Below are positions 26,646-34,796 of a stretch of DNA of 64,000 nt, piece by piece. Position numbers and translations under genes: made by a program. The notes beneath the pieces were generated by a model, which saw only the letters and a program-made list of their open reading frames with translations, was not told where the DNA came from and made no database searches. This DNA comes from Streptococcus parasanguinis. GTDB taxonomy: Bacteria; Bacillota; Bacilli; Lactobacillales; Streptococcaceae. Location: positions 1 through 64,000 of the forward strand of contig NZ_JALDUR010000002.1 of assembly GCF_023109675.1 (NCBI RefSeq), given 5' to 3'. The first letter of the stretch is position 1. Every line of letters begins with the position of its first letter.

Positions 26646-26684
26646 AAATCAGAGGTTGGGGTTTCCCTAACCTCTGATTTATTT
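26646..26684 (+). terminator. Intrinsic terminator after the DUF59 gene
   Basis: AAATCAGAGGTT (26646-26657) pairs perfectly with AACCTCTGATTT (26669-26680), followed by ATTTAT. Confidence 0.85.
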
Positions 26685-26739
26685 ATCCCTATTTTTTTGA
26701 ACAAGTATTTACAAATTCTTAGCAAATTTTCAGATAAAG

Positions 26740-26768
26740 TTGCAATCATCAAGGGGACAGGGTATAAT
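26740..26768 (+). promoter_or_regulatory. Promoter of the ABC exporter operon
   Basis: TTGCAA (26740-26745), 17-bp spacer, TATAAT (26763-26768); an AAAGGAG site precedes the ATG at 26798. Confidence 0.85.
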
Positions 26769-26797
26769 AGCATAAATAGAAAATAAAGGAGATTTAC

Positions 26798-27505
26798 ATG
26801 AATCAGTATCCTTTGGTCTACTTGGACCATGTGACAAAGAATTATGGGCATGAAGTTGCTCTCATGGATGTTAGTTTGAACATCCAACCTGGCCGTATTA
26901 TTGGCCTTTTGGGTCCCAATGGTAGTGGGAAAACAACCATCATTAAATTGATTAATGGTTTGTTGCAACCAAGCCTTGGAAATATCTATATTCATGGGCA
27001 ATTACCATCCCCAGCTTCTAAAAAAGTGGTTTCCTATTTGCCAGATACAACTTATCTGAATGAAAATATGAAAATTATTGATGCTATTAACTATTTCCAA
27101 GATTTTTATGCAGATTTTAATGTCCAACGAGCTTACCAATTGCTCAACGATTTGCATTTGCAGCCAAATCAAAAATTGAACAGCCTTTCAAAAGGGAACA
27201 AGGAAAAAGTGCAATTGATTTTGGTGATGAGCCGTGAAGCTGACTTGTATGTTCTTGATGAACCAATCGGTGGGGTTGACCCAGCAGCGCGTGATTATAT
27301 TTTGCGGACCATTATTCAAAACAGACGTCCAAACTCTTCTGTCTTGATTTCTACTCACTTGATTGCGGATATTGAGCAAGTTTTGGATGAGGCCATTTTC
27401 ATCAACCAAGGAAGAATCCTCTTGCATGAAAATACGACTGTTATGCGCAATCAACACGGAAAATCAATCGATGAGATCTTCCGTGATCAATTCCGTGTTT
27501 ATTAG
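26798..27505 (+). CDS. ABC transporter ATP-binding protein
   Basis: A 235-residue nucleotide-binding subunit with Walker A GPNGSGKTT, signature LSKGN (a variant of LSGGQ), Walker B LYVLDEP and the switch His in STHLIAD. The next gene encodes its ABC-2-type permease, nine bases downstream. The pair resembles YtrB-like or small-molecule exporters of Gram-positives. No adjacent GntR regulator is present. Substrate unknown. Confidence 0.88.
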   Translation: MNQYPLVYLDHVTKNYGHEVALMDVSLNIQPGRIIGLLGPNGSGKTTIIKLINGLLQPSLGNIYIHGQLPSPASKKVVSYLPDTTYLNENMKIIDAINYFQDFYADFNVQRAYQLLNDLHLQPNQKLNSLSKGNKEKVQLILVMSREADLYVLDEPIGGVDPAARDYILRTIIQNRRPNSSVLISTHLIADIEQVLDEAIFINQGRILLHENTTVMRNQHGKSIDEIFRDQFRVY

Positions 27506-27514
27506 GAGGAACCC

Positions 27515-28309
27515 ATGTTTGGTAAATTATTAAAATATGAATTTAAATCGACAGCTAAGTGGTATTTATTGATCACCCTGATCGCACTAGGTTTGTCAGT
27601 GATTACAGGTGTTATTGGTGGAAGTGCTACAAACGGTTTTGTGAATATGGAAACCAATAGTATGCAAATCATAACGGGGACTCTTGGGATTCTCATTTTT
27701 GGAGGAGTCATTGGTCTTTATCTTAGTAACTACTATATTATTATCCGTCGTTTCTATTCCAACTTATACGGACGCGAAGGTTACTTGACCTGGACCCTTC
27801 CAGCTAGCCCGCATGCGATCATTTTATCTAAATTTGTGGGAGCTTTAGTAGCGAGTCTTTACTGCCTATTCCTTCTATTTTTGAGTGGTTTTATCACAAT
27901 ACTTGTGATGGGCGCTGTCATTGGACAAGACCTCTCTCCTGTATTTAGTATTATCGCTGAGGCTTTTAGTCATTCAATTGCTTATTGGATTATCGTTTGG
28001 TGGATTTTTACCACAGCTTCAGGGATCTTCCTATTTTATGTATCGATCGCACTTGGCCAACTCTTCCAAAATCGTCGTGGATTGAAGGCGATTCTGTTTT
28101 TCTTTCTCTTGTGCATTGTTTTAAGTATCATCGGTACAGCATTCAATCCATTAAAAGATTCATATGCTGTTGGGTCTGCATTGGTTTATGGAAATATTGA
28201 TGAATTTGGACCTAACTTCATCCCAGGTCTTATCTATGAAGTCATCAAGATTGTTTCTATGTACTTCACGATTCACTATATCAGCAAGTACAAGTTGAAT
28301 CTTCAATAA
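27515..28309 (+). CDS. ABC-2 type transporter permease
   Basis: A 264-residue protein with about six membrane helices, starting MFGKLLKYEFKSTAKWY, typical of ABC-2 permeases. It has a GGAGG ribosome-binding site. It pairs with the ATPase encoded nine bases upstream. A terminator follows. Confidence 0.85.
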   Translation: MFGKLLKYEFKSTAKWYLLITLIALGLSVITGVIGGSATNGFVNMETNSMQIITGTLGILIFGGVIGLYLSNYYIIIRRFYSNLYGREGYLTWTLPASPHAIILSKFVGALVASLYCLFLLFLSGFITILVMGAVIGQDLSPVFSIIAEAFSHSIAYWIIVWWIFTTASGIFLFYVSIALGQLFQNRRGLKAILFFFLLCIVLSIIGTAFNPLKDSYAVGSALVYGNIDEFGPNFIPGLIYEVIKIVSMYFTIHYISKYKLNLQ

Positions 28310-28316
28310 TAACAGT

Positions 28317-28366
28317 AAATTGAGCAAGGAGCTTCCCGGTGGAAGCCTTCTTGTTCAATTTTTTTC
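28317..28366 (+). terminator. Intrinsic terminator after the ABC permease gene
   Basis: AAATTGAGCAAG (28317-28328) pairs with CTTGTTCAATTT (28349-28360), one G-U pair, with an inner GCTTCC/GGAAGC stem and a T run after. Confidence 0.88.
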
Positions 28367-28368
28367 TT

Positions 28369-28397
28369 TTGCATTTTTGGCTACATTTTGATATACT
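28369..28397 (+). promoter_or_regulatory. ssrA promoter
   Basis: TTGCAT (28369-28374), 17-bp spacer, TATACT (28392-28397). Confidence 0.75.
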
Positions 28398-28412
28398 AAT
28401 TGTATTCGTTTT

Positions 28413-28758
28413 GGGGTCGATACGGATTCGACAGGCATTATGAGGCATATTTTGCAACTCATCTAGCGGATGTAAAACGCCAGTTAAATATAACTGCAAA
28501 AAATAATAATTCTTACGCTTTAGCTGCCTAAACACCAGCAGGCGTGACCCGATTCGAATCGCTCGTGTTTGATGACAGGTCTTAATTTTAGCGAGATACG
28601 ATCTAGCTTTGTCTAGGAGTTAGATAAGAGATTGATAGACTCGCAGGTACAGGGCTTGAGTTATGTGTCGTGTAGCTGTTAAAAGAAAACATAACCTATG
28701 GTTGTAGACAAATATGCTGGCAGGTGTTTGGACGTGGGTTCGACTCCCACCGGCTCCA
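28413..28758 (+). ncRNA. ssrA: Transfer-messenger RNA (tmRNA)
   Basis: tmRNA rescues stalled ribosomes with SmpB. The 346-nt gene starts GGGGTCGATACGG and ends in a T-arm and CACCGGCTCCA, with CCA encoded. The tag ORF at 28496-28531 reads AKNNNSYALAA then TAA, a streptococcal proteolysis tag; GCA at 28496 is the resume codon. The last 16 bases are inside the prophage attachment core, so insertion leaves the RNA intact. Normally a tRNA-Ser gene would follow 13 bases later; here the prophage intervenes. Confidence 0.96.
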
Positions 28759-28761
28759 TAT
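28743..28761. repeat. attL core
   Basis: ACTCCCACCGGCTCCATAT, covering the 3' end of ssrA, is repeated exactly at 61121-61139. Just inside it are the near-repeats ACTTCTTGAAAC and ACTTCTTAAAAC (28764-28795), possible integrase arm sites. Confidence 0.92.
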
Positions 28762-28790
28762 ATACTTCTTGAAACTTATTAAAACTTCTT

Positions 28791-28816
28791 AAAACGTTGA
28801 TTTTTCAACGTTTTTT
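28791..28816. terminator. Terminator at the left end of the prophage
   Basis: AAAACGTTGA (28791-28800) pairs perfectly with TCAACGTTTT (28805-28814) across a T4 loop, followed by more T. It would end the ssrA transcript inside the prophage. Confidence 0.85.
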
Positions 28817-28865
28817 ATTTTTATACTTTCTATTCTTTCCCATAACTTTTTGAAACTAACAGACC

Positions 28866-28897
28866 CAAAAACAGACCCTTTTTTGAAAAGAGTCTGT
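28866..28897 (-). terminator. int terminator
   Basis: On the minus strand ACAGAC (28897-28892) and CTTTT pair with AAAAG and GTCTGT (ending at 28871), followed by TTTTT. It overlaps the two ACAGACCC repeats (28859-28866, 28871-28878). Confidence 0.7.
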
Positions 28898-28914
28898 CCT
28901 GATATCTGATTAGT

Positions 28915-29997
28915 TTAAAAATCTATATAATTAGCAAATTTTTCACCAATGTCATCTTTGGCCTGCTTGGTGATATGTGTGTACACATTCATAGTTGTCT
29001 TTAAGTCAGAGTGACCAAGACGATGCTGAACCTGCTTCAATGTCATTCCTGCTTCAAAGCACAAGCTGGCATGTGTATGTCTAAAACCGTGGATCTTGAT
29101 AGGCCTAACCTCAGTCCCTTTGACAATCTGCAAGAGCCATTTGCGTGGCAGTGAACTTGGAATAGGCTTTCCTTCAGGGCTTTCAAAAATGAAAGTGGTA
29201 GTAGGATTCATTTCTCTGTACTCTGACAGCAGATCAATCGTTCTTTGATCAAGGCTAATCAGTCGGACACTACTCTTGTTTTTAGTAGCCCCCACAGATT
29301 CGCCCTCAAATCCTCTTGTAATGGCCTTATTTATGTTCAAGGTGTTATCTATCCAGTCAGTCCATTTGAGAGCCAAAATCTCCCCTTTTCTGGCGCCTGT
29401 GAACGCAAGAAGACGGAACATGACTTTCTTTCTCAGATCATCCGTGTCATCCACTAATTTCATGAATGCTTTCAGCTCATCTTTATCATAGAAATCACTA
29501 GAAGAATCACTCTCTTTTTTGACAAGAGTGGTCACGCTATCAACAGGATTGGTTGAAATATAACCATAACGGATGGCATACTTAAAAATATTATTCATCA
29601 GACCTTTCAGCTTGCGCCCATACACCAATTTTCTGGACCATTCATTGACCTGTTCCTGTATCTGAAGAGGGGTGATGGAAGATATTTTTTGATTACCAAA
29701 AACGGGATAGATGTGATTTTTGATATTTCTTTCAGTCTTGATGTAAGTGCTATCCTGAACAGTATCAGCATACTCTTTGAGCCATTTCTTTGTAACTTCC
29801 TCAACTGTGATTTCTTTCTTTGCTTGCTCCCCGTTTTCTAAATCATCCTGAAGTTGTAAGAGTGCCGCCCTTGCCTTTGCTTTGGTTGGAAATCCTTGAC
29901 GCTTGACATACTTATCTTTTCCGTTTTCTTTACCTACATAGATCCTAAATCCGTAGGCTGTATCACCATTCTTCTTTTTATAAGATTTTATTTCCAT
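28915..29997 (-). CDS. int: Phage tyrosine integrase
   Basis: A 360-residue tyrosine recombinase that integrates the prophage at ssrA. Order: an N-terminal arm-binding AP2-like domain (1-55), a SAM-like core-binding domain (about 65-160) and the catalytic domain. Catalytic residues Arg203 (TGARKGE), His303 and Arg306 (HGFRHTH), His329 (LGHS) and Tyr339 (NVYTH) are all present. It reads toward attL. Its start codon overlaps the -35 of a divergent promoter. Confidence 0.95.
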   Translation of the reverse strand: MEIKSYKKKNGDTAYGFRIYVGKENGKDKYVKRQGFPTKAKARAALLQLQDDLENGEQAKKEITVEEVTKKWLKEYADTVQDSTYIKTERNIKNHIYPVFGNQKISSITPLQIQEQVNEWSRKLVYGRKLKGLMNNIFKYAIRYGYISTNPVDSVTTLVKKESDSSSDFYDKDELKAFMKLVDDTDDLRKKVMFRLLAFTGARKGEILALKWTDWIDNTLNINKAITRGFEGESVGATKNKSSVRLISLDQRTIDLLSEYREMNPTTTFIFESPEGKPIPSSLPRKWLLQIVKGTEVRPIKIHGFRHTHASLCFEAGMTLKQVQHRLGHSDLKTTMNVYTHITKQAKDDIGEKFANYIDF

Positions 29998-30025
29998 TGC
30001 GTTTTACCTCATTTCTTGATAAAAT
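29997..30025 (+). promoter_or_regulatory. Orphan plus-strand promoter divergent from int
   Basis: TTGCGT (29997-30002), 17-bp spacer, TAAAAT (30020-30025) with an extended TGA. No plus-strand gene follows before a terminator at 30070-30116. Confidence 0.55.
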
Positions 30026-30031
30026 GGGCAT

Positions 30032-30116
30032 AAGAAAAAGACCTTTTGAATGGCTTTTCTTACACTGTAATCCTCACACTCAATTTTTGGCGAAGGCGAG
30101 TGTGGGGATTTTTTTC
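30032..30116 (+). ncRNA. Candidate prophage small RNA (about 85 nt)
   Basis: Defined by the promoter at 29997-30025 and a terminator whose 12-bp stem pairs 30070-30081 with 30098-30109, followed by eight T. A 5' hairpin pairs TAAGAAAA (30031-30038) with TTTTCTTA (30055-30062). There is no plus-strand ORF. The start is estimated from the -10 box. It lies antisense to nothing except the int upstream region. Confidence 0.5.
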
Positions 30117-30120
30117 TTAT

Positions 30121-30615
30121 TTAATTATTAAGTATCTTCATCTTGCCACCATGCTCTTGAGCAATTGTTGTTTTATCTGCATCAGAAACTTTAACTATTA
30201 ATTCAGGAGTATCTTTCTCTGGGTTAATTTTATAGTTGTTTTCTTTTGCCCATTTTTTAAACAACTCATTTTTTTGTTTAAGAAATGAATTAGCAAGATA
30301 GATTTTACGACTTGTACTTTCAGCACTCCACGATTCTCCAACACGGACAGAAACAGCAGTAGCATTTCCACCTGTAACAAATTCGATTTTATCACCATTG
30401 TCCAAGACTTCCGCATTTTCTCGTAAATAAATTGCGAACTCTTCCCCAAGCTTATCCGTCATTTTAAAAGTGTTGTTTTTAATAGTAGCAGACTTTTCTG
30501 CACTACTTGTAGTTTTTGATTTTGGTTTAGTTAGAGAGCTTATACCGCCAATAACAACCAAAATAATAAATATTATAAACCAAACTTGTTTATAAAAAGG
30601 CTTACTTTTTTTCAT
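30121..30615 (-). CDS. Membrane-anchored protein in the lysogeny module
   Basis: A 164-residue protein with a basic N-terminus and one membrane helix (about 10-27), then a Ser/Thr/Lys linker and a soluble domain predicted to be outside the cell. I do not recognise the family. Genes at this place, between int and the repressor, often encode superinfection exclusion or lysogenic-conversion proteins, so that is a possible role but only from position. Confidence 0.6.
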   Translation of the reverse strand: MKKSKPFYKQVWFIIFIILVVIGGISSLTKPKSKTTSSAEKSATIKNNTFKMTDKLGEEFAIYLRENAEVLDNGDKIEFVTGGNATAVSVRVGESWSAESTSRKIYLANSFLKQKNELFKKWAKENNYKINPEKDTPELIVKVSDADKTTIAQEHGGKMKILNN

Positions 30616-30628
30616 TAGATCCTCCTAT

Positions 30629-31009
30629 TTAACTAATTAGTGAATTAAACTCGTCTTTAACCATCGTTTCATTTGCGATGGTCTTCAGACTGTATTTTTC
30701 CATAAAATGAAGATAATTAAAATCCCTAATATCATCCATTAGCTTCAATTCTTCTTCAAGCAAATGATGAATCATGCTTCTATCAGCTTGTAATTCGCAA
30801 AGCTCTCTATTCAATTCATATTGAACAGGAGTGTGTTCTTTATGACCTAATTCATGAAGAGCTACTTGTTTTTGATCTTCCACAGACAAATTAATGTCCA
30901 GGGCTAGAATATTAAGAGCAGGATTGAAAAATCCAGGGCTGTGCCAATTACTTCCGTCAAAGTAGCAGAGATTTACACCTTCTTTGGCACAAAGCTCTTG
31001 TACTGTCAT
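30629..31009 (-). CDS. ImmA/IrrE family metallopeptidase
   Basis: A 126-residue protein with the zinc-peptidase motif HELGH (His52, Glu53, His56). ImmA-type peptidases cleave the cognate phage or ICE repressor after DNA damage to trigger excision. It lies next to the XRE repressor gene, as in ICEBs1-like and many streptococcal lysogeny modules. Confidence 0.85.
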   Translation of the reverse strand: MTVQELCAKEGVNLCYFDGSNWHSPGFFNPALNILALDINLSVEDQKQVALHELGHKEHTPVQYELNRELCELQADRSMIHHLLEEELKLMDDIRDFNYLHFMEKYSLKTIANETMVKDEFNSLIS

Positions 31010-31020
31010 ATAATGTACCT

Positions 31021-31365
31021 CTATTTATTTTTAAAATGAGCCTCAAGGACAGCAGTGATGAAATCAATATCTTCTTCGGTCAATGGCTTTCCATCAAACA
31101 GCATGGATTGAGCCGCAATATCACGCAGATCCAATGGTGCAGAAGCATCACCATAGTTTGCGATATTCGGGTTATCAGTTCTTCCCAATAAGTAGTCTGT
31201 AGAGACATTGAAATAATCAGCAACCTTTTCTATTTTGTCACCGCTAGGCATAGAGGTTTCCCATTTTCTTAAACTACCATTGCTGAAATCTAGCTTTCTT
31301 TCCAGTTCAGCCATGGTCATTTGATGAGTAGCTGCCAATAACTTGATTCTATCAAGTAGACTCAT
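31021..31365 (-). CDS. XRE family repressor (CI-like)
   Basis: A 114-residue protein with an N-terminal helix-turn-helix (about residues 5-60, MAELERKLDFSNGSLRKWE) and a short C-terminal part. It lacks a LexA/CI-type self-cleavage domain, consistent with control by the adjacent ImmA peptidase. It shares the NGS(L/I)RKW recognition helix with the Cro-like protein at 31643, suggesting common operators. Confidence 0.85.
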   Translation of the reverse strand: MSLLDRIKLLAATHQMTMAELERKLDFSNGSLRKWETSMPSGDKIEKVADYFNVSTDYLLGRTDNPNIANYGDASAPLDLRDIAAQSMLFDGKPLTEEDIDFITAVLEAHFKNK

Positions 31366-31399
31366 TTTTTCCTCCTTTTTTTAAAAAAAACTTACAAAA

Positions 31400-31582
31400 A
31401 TGTAAAATTTTCTATTTTATCTGTTGACAAGAGGAAAATTTTCTATTATACTATTCTTGTAAGTTAATTTAAAAGCTAAAACAGTAAGTTAAAAATATCT
31501 ATTAAGTCCGCCAAGACAACGAGATAACAACTTATTTTTATAGCTCTCTTTTCTATACCCTAATGATAGAATATTTTCTATT
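31400..31582. promoter_or_regulatory. Lysogeny switch region with repeated ATTTTCTATT boxes
   Basis: Rightward promoter TTGACA (31424-31429), 17 bp, TATACT (31447-31452). ATTTTCTATT occurs at 31407-31416, 31438-31447 (between -35 and -10) and 31573-31582, as likely CI/Cro operators. TTGTCA on the minus strand overlaps the TTGACA, suggesting a leftward repressor promoter. The 277-base gap (31366-31642) holds no other gene that I can see; GTAAGTT recurs at 31458 and 31484. Confidence 0.65.
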
Positions 31583-31642
31583 ATTTGTCAACGGAAACGA
31601 GATTATTTTCTTATAAAATTTTCGAAAGAAAGGAGTGCCTGG

Positions 31643-31828
31643 ATGCTATACGACAAAATAAAAAATATAGCTGAGCAAAAAAATATTTCTATTTACAGAA
31701 TCGAAAAAGATTTAGATTTAAGTAATGGAAGTATAAGAAAGTGGAACTCAAGTATTCCGTTATCACAGACTTTAAAAAAGGTAGCTGACTATTTGAACGT
31801 TTCAATAGATAAACTGATGGAAGAATAA
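31643..31828 (+). CDS. Cro-like XRE regulator
   Basis: A 61-residue protein that is essentially one helix-turn-helix domain, with the stretch LDLSNGSIRKWNSSIP matching the repressor on the opposite strand. First rightward gene, thus the Cro role. It has an AAAGGAG site. Confidence 0.82.
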   Translation: MLYDKIKNIAEQKNISIYRIEKDLDLSNGSIRKWNSSIPLSQTLKKVADYLNVSIDKLMEE

Positions 31829-31838
31829 AGGAGCTTTT

Positions 31839-32117
31839 ATGGTACTAGAACTATTTGGAACTGAATTCAAAGAAAGACTCTTTGAAGAACTGGTTGAACT
31901 AAATCTAAAAGCATTGAATGAAGCTAAAAGAAAATCATCAAGATACACCACTTGGGTTCCCATCAAGAAACTTCAAGAAGAGACTGGTTGGGGCAGAACC
32001 AAATTAGAAGAGTGGAGAGATCAAGGTAAATTCCAGTATCAGCAATCTGGAAAAGGCGGGAAATACCTTTACAATCTGGAAGATGTTCAGAGGTTTTGTC
32101 AATCAATGCAAAAATAA
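31839..32117 (+). CDS. Small phage HTH protein (excisionase/DUF771-like)
   Basis: A 92-residue protein whose second half has a winged-helix-like motif (VPIKKLQEETGWGRTKLEEWRDQGKFQYQ) followed by an aromatic-rich end, resembling DUF771 or excisionase-type DNA-binding proteins of streptococcal phages. Role inferred: early regulation or excision. A weak hairpin follows at 32119-32145. Confidence 0.65.
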   Translation: MVLELFGTEFKERLFEELVELNLKALNEAKRKSSRYTTWVPIKKLQEETGWGRTKLEEWRDQGKFQYQQSGKGGKYLYNLEDVQRFCQSMQK

Positions 32118-32183
32118 AAAGCACCCGAAAAATCAGGCGCTTAACAAAATTACTAAAACAATTATAACACAAGGAGGACGCAC

Positions 32184-32516
32184 ATGGCAATATCTAGAGA
32201 TATGACAGCCACAGAAGCAAATATCCTTAACTACATCAAAAAATACGCAACAAACGAAATGCCAGTTACAGCGGTTCAGCTCAGACAAAAATTTCACTGT
32301 GGCAAGAGAACAATAGAAAATATCATTGAAAGCTTGCGTGTAAATTTTGGACATCCCATAGTTGCAAAGAAGAGAAAGCCCAATGGGTATTACCTTCCTA
32401 AAAATGATGAAGAACGGAATGAGGGATTGGCACCCTACAAGCGCCAAATCTTGACAGAACAAAAGAACCTGGCAGCAATCATGGCTGTTAACTTGAATGA
32501 ATATTGGAGGAATTAG
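32184..32516 (+). CDS. Early HTH protein
   Basis: A 110-residue protein with a helix-turn-helix-like N-terminus (ATEANILNYIKKY, QLRQKFHCGKRTIENIIESL). AAGGAGG lies upstream. Probably a phage early DNA-binding protein; I do not recognise a named family. Confidence 0.65.
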   Translation: MAISRDMTATEANILNYIKKYATNEMPVTAVQLRQKFHCGKRTIENIIESLRVNFGHPIVAKKRKPNGYYLPKNDEERNEGLAPYKRQILTEQKNLAAIMAVNLNEYWRN

Positions 32517-32518
32517 AA

Positions 32519-32695
32519 ATGTTACTAGAAATTATTATCGCTTTATTGATCATGGTGATCTTGCTTCAAATGATTATTATCAGCGCAATCAGCGAACGAT
32601 GCAAAGAGTCAAAACGAGAACTCAAGAAAATGATTCAAGAACAGCAACGCATCCAAGAAGCACGGGAAACAATGCGCTTCGGCTATCGTAGATAG
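32519..32695 (+). CDS. Small membrane protein
   Basis: A 58-residue protein with an N-terminal membrane helix (about 3-24) and a charged coiled-coil tail. The ATG at 32519 has GGAGGAATT upstream and follows the previous stop by two bases. The overlapping frame 32497-32691 is a shadow. Function unknown. Confidence 0.6.
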   Translation: MLLEIIIALLIMVILLQMIIISAISERCKESKRELKKMIQEQQRIQEARETMRFGYRR

Positions 32696-32705
32696 GAGCA
32701 ACTAA

Positions 32706-34031
32706 ATGGCAGAAAATATGAATGTACTGCCTCATGATCTTTTAGCTGAACAAGCAGTGTTAGGTTCTATCTTCCTTGATCCTGATAAGATTCACATTGC
32801 TTCCGAATATCTGACAAAAGATAGTTTCTTCAAACTATCTCATGGGATGCTTTTCAACATTATGCAGGATCTATCAGATAAAGGAGATCCAATTGATCCC
32901 GTATCTGTCAAATCAGCCCTAGACTCTATTGGGCAGTTCGAGCAGGTCGGAGGAATGGCATTTCTTGCAAGTCTGATCAATGCAGTGCCTACAAGCGCCC
33001 ACATTGAACATTATTCAAAAGTTGTCGCTGAGAAATCCAGAGCAAGAAAAGTCATCGAAGATCTAAGCCAGAGTATTTCAAATGTTTACGATGGTCAAAA
33101 AGATTTGAATGAGATCCTTTCTCAAACTGAGCAGAATTTGTCAACAATTTCAAGCGAGCAGAAAAAAGGATTCAGGCCCATCATTGATGTGATTGATTCA
33201 ACTCAATCAATTCTAGATGAACGCTCTCAGAAGGTTGGTGATGTGACAGGAACCTCAACAGGATTCACTGATTTTGACCAAATCACAACAGGCCTTCATG
33301 AAGATAATTTGATCATTATCGCTGCAAGGCCTGCAATGGGGAAGACAGCATTTGCCCTGAACATTGCTCAGAACGTGGCCAAAAGTTCAGATAAAGCAGT
33401 AGCCATCTTCTCGCTTGAGATGGGAGCAGAAAGCTTGGTGGAGCGTATGCTGTCAGCAGAAGGCTTGATTCCATCGTATCATGTCAGAACAGGGAATCTC
33501 TCTGAGAGCGAATGGCGCAGAATGATTTCAGCACAGGAACGACTAGCAAAAGGGAAGATCTTCATTGATGACACAGCAGGAATCAGAATTTCAGAAATTA
33601 GATCAAAGGCCAAAAGACTGGCTCAAGAAAATGGCGGTTTAGGATTGATTGTGATTGACTATCTTCAACTAATCGAAGGAAGAGGAAGAGAGAATAGACA
33701 ACAGGAAGTCTCTGAAATTTCAAGACAATTGAAGATCATAGCCAAAGAATTGAAAGTTCCTGTCATTGCTCTCAGTCAGTTATCTCGTGGAGTTGATCAA
33801 CGAAACGATAAGAGACCTATACTGTCAGACTTGAGGGAATCTGGATCAATTGAACAGGATGCTGACATAGTAGCTTTCTTGTACAGAGAAGCATACTACA
33901 AGCGTGATGAACAGGAAGAGCCAGACAATGTGACAGAACTCATCCTTGAGAAGAACAGGCATGGAAGCCTTGGGACTGTCCAACTATACTTCCTCAAAGA
34001 ATACGCAAAATTTGCAAACAAGGAGGCCTGA
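32706..34031 (+). CDS. Phage replicative DNA helicase (DnaB-like)
   Basis: A 441-residue DnaB-family helicase. It has an N-terminal helical domain (1-105), a linker and a RecA-like ATPase with Walker A AARPAMGKT, Walker B LIVIDYLQLI and the ALSQLSRGVDQR and DLRESGSIEQDADI motifs. It unwinds DNA at the phage fork and would be loaded by the DnaC-like protein at 34796. A GGAGCAAC site precedes it. Confidence 0.94.
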   Translation: MAENMNVLPHDLLAEQAVLGSIFLDPDKIHIASEYLTKDSFFKLSHGMLFNIMQDLSDKGDPIDPVSVKSALDSIGQFEQVGGMAFLASLINAVPTSAHIEHYSKVVAEKSRARKVIEDLSQSISNVYDGQKDLNEILSQTEQNLSTISSEQKKGFRPIIDVIDSTQSILDERSQKVGDVTGTSTGFTDFDQITTGLHEDNLIIIAARPAMGKTAFALNIAQNVAKSSDKAVAIFSLEMGAESLVERMLSAEGLIPSYHVRTGNLSESEWRRMISAQERLAKGKIFIDDTAGIRISEIRSKAKRLAQENGGLGLIVIDYLQLIEGRGRENRQQEVSEISRQLKIIAKELKVPVIALSQLSRGVDQRNDKRPILSDLRESGSIEQDADIVAFLYREAYYKRDEQEEPDNVTELILEKNRHGSLGTVQLYFLKEYAKFANKEA

Positions 34032-34034
34032 TGA

Positions 34035-34796
34035 ATGGTAACTGAGAACCGTAGATATTACTGGTTACAATTAAAAGATGACTTCTTCAATTCCAAAGAA
34101 ATGAAGTTGATGAGAAAACTTCCCGGTGGAGAAGAGATCACAATCATCTATTTGAAGATGATGCTTGCAAGTCTTGCCGAACAAGGGAAATTGTATTTTG
34201 AAGGATTAGCTGAAGATCTAGCTGAAGAATTATCACTCATCATTGATGAAGATCCCGAAGCAATCAGATTGACATTGATGTTCTTGACTAAGAAGAAATT
34301 GTTGACAACATCAGACAATTACCAGTTCAATCTGGAACAAGTTCCTGAGATGGTAGGCAGTGAAACAGCAAGCACCCGTAGATCTCGTAAGCATCGAGAG
34401 ACACAAAAACTGTTGCAATGCAACACCACTGCAACAAAAGGCAACGGAGATATAGATATAGATATAGATATAGATATAGATAAGGGGCAGAAGCCCCAAA
34501 CAGATGTCTATGAAGAAATTATCAAATATCTAAATGAGAAAACTGGTTCACATTTCAAACCAACTAGCAAGTCAACTCAAAGACTAATCAATGGAAGATT
34601 GAGTGAGAACTACACAATTGAAGATTTCAAATATGTGATTGATGTTAAGACAAACGAATGGAAGGACAACACAAAGATGTCTAAATACTTAACACCAGAT
34701 ACACTCTTCAATGCTAGTAAATTTGAAAAATACCGCAATCAGCAAATGCCTAAACAGCCAAATGTTCAGAAGCAAGATGAAAGGTTGGGATTCTAA
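34035..34796 (+). CDS. Phage replisome organizer
   Basis: A 253-residue origin-binding initiator. The N-terminal domain (1-115; RRYYWLQLKDDFFNSKEMKLMRKLPGGEEI) is the Rep_Org_N family found in Gram-positive phages, and the C-terminal part (about 150-240) matches the conserved phage C-terminal domain. Between them a hexanucleotide repeat encodes an alternating Asp-Ile linker. It starts four bases after the helicase stop. Phage origins are often inside such genes; the repeat is a candidate. Confidence 0.88.
   Translation: MVTENRRYYWLQLKDDFFNSKEMKLMRKLPGGEEITIIYLKMMLASLAEQGKLYFEGLAEDLAEELSLIIDEDPEAIRLTLMFLTKKKLLTTSDNYQFNLEQVPEMVGSETASTRRSRKHRETQKLLQCNTTATKGNGDIDIDIDIDIDKGQKPQTDVYEEIIKYLNEKTGSHFKPTSKSTQRLINGRLSENYTIEDFKYVIDVKTNEWKDNTKMSKYLTPDTLFNASKFEKYRNQQMPKQPNVQKQDERLGF
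34449..34482 (+). repeat. GATATA hexanucleotide repeat inside the replisome organizer gene
   Basis: Five GATATA units and a partial GATA. It codes for repeated Asp-Ile. Expansion or loss of units keeps the reading frame. AT-rich, so it could also be a DNA-unwinding element. Confidence 0.85.
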
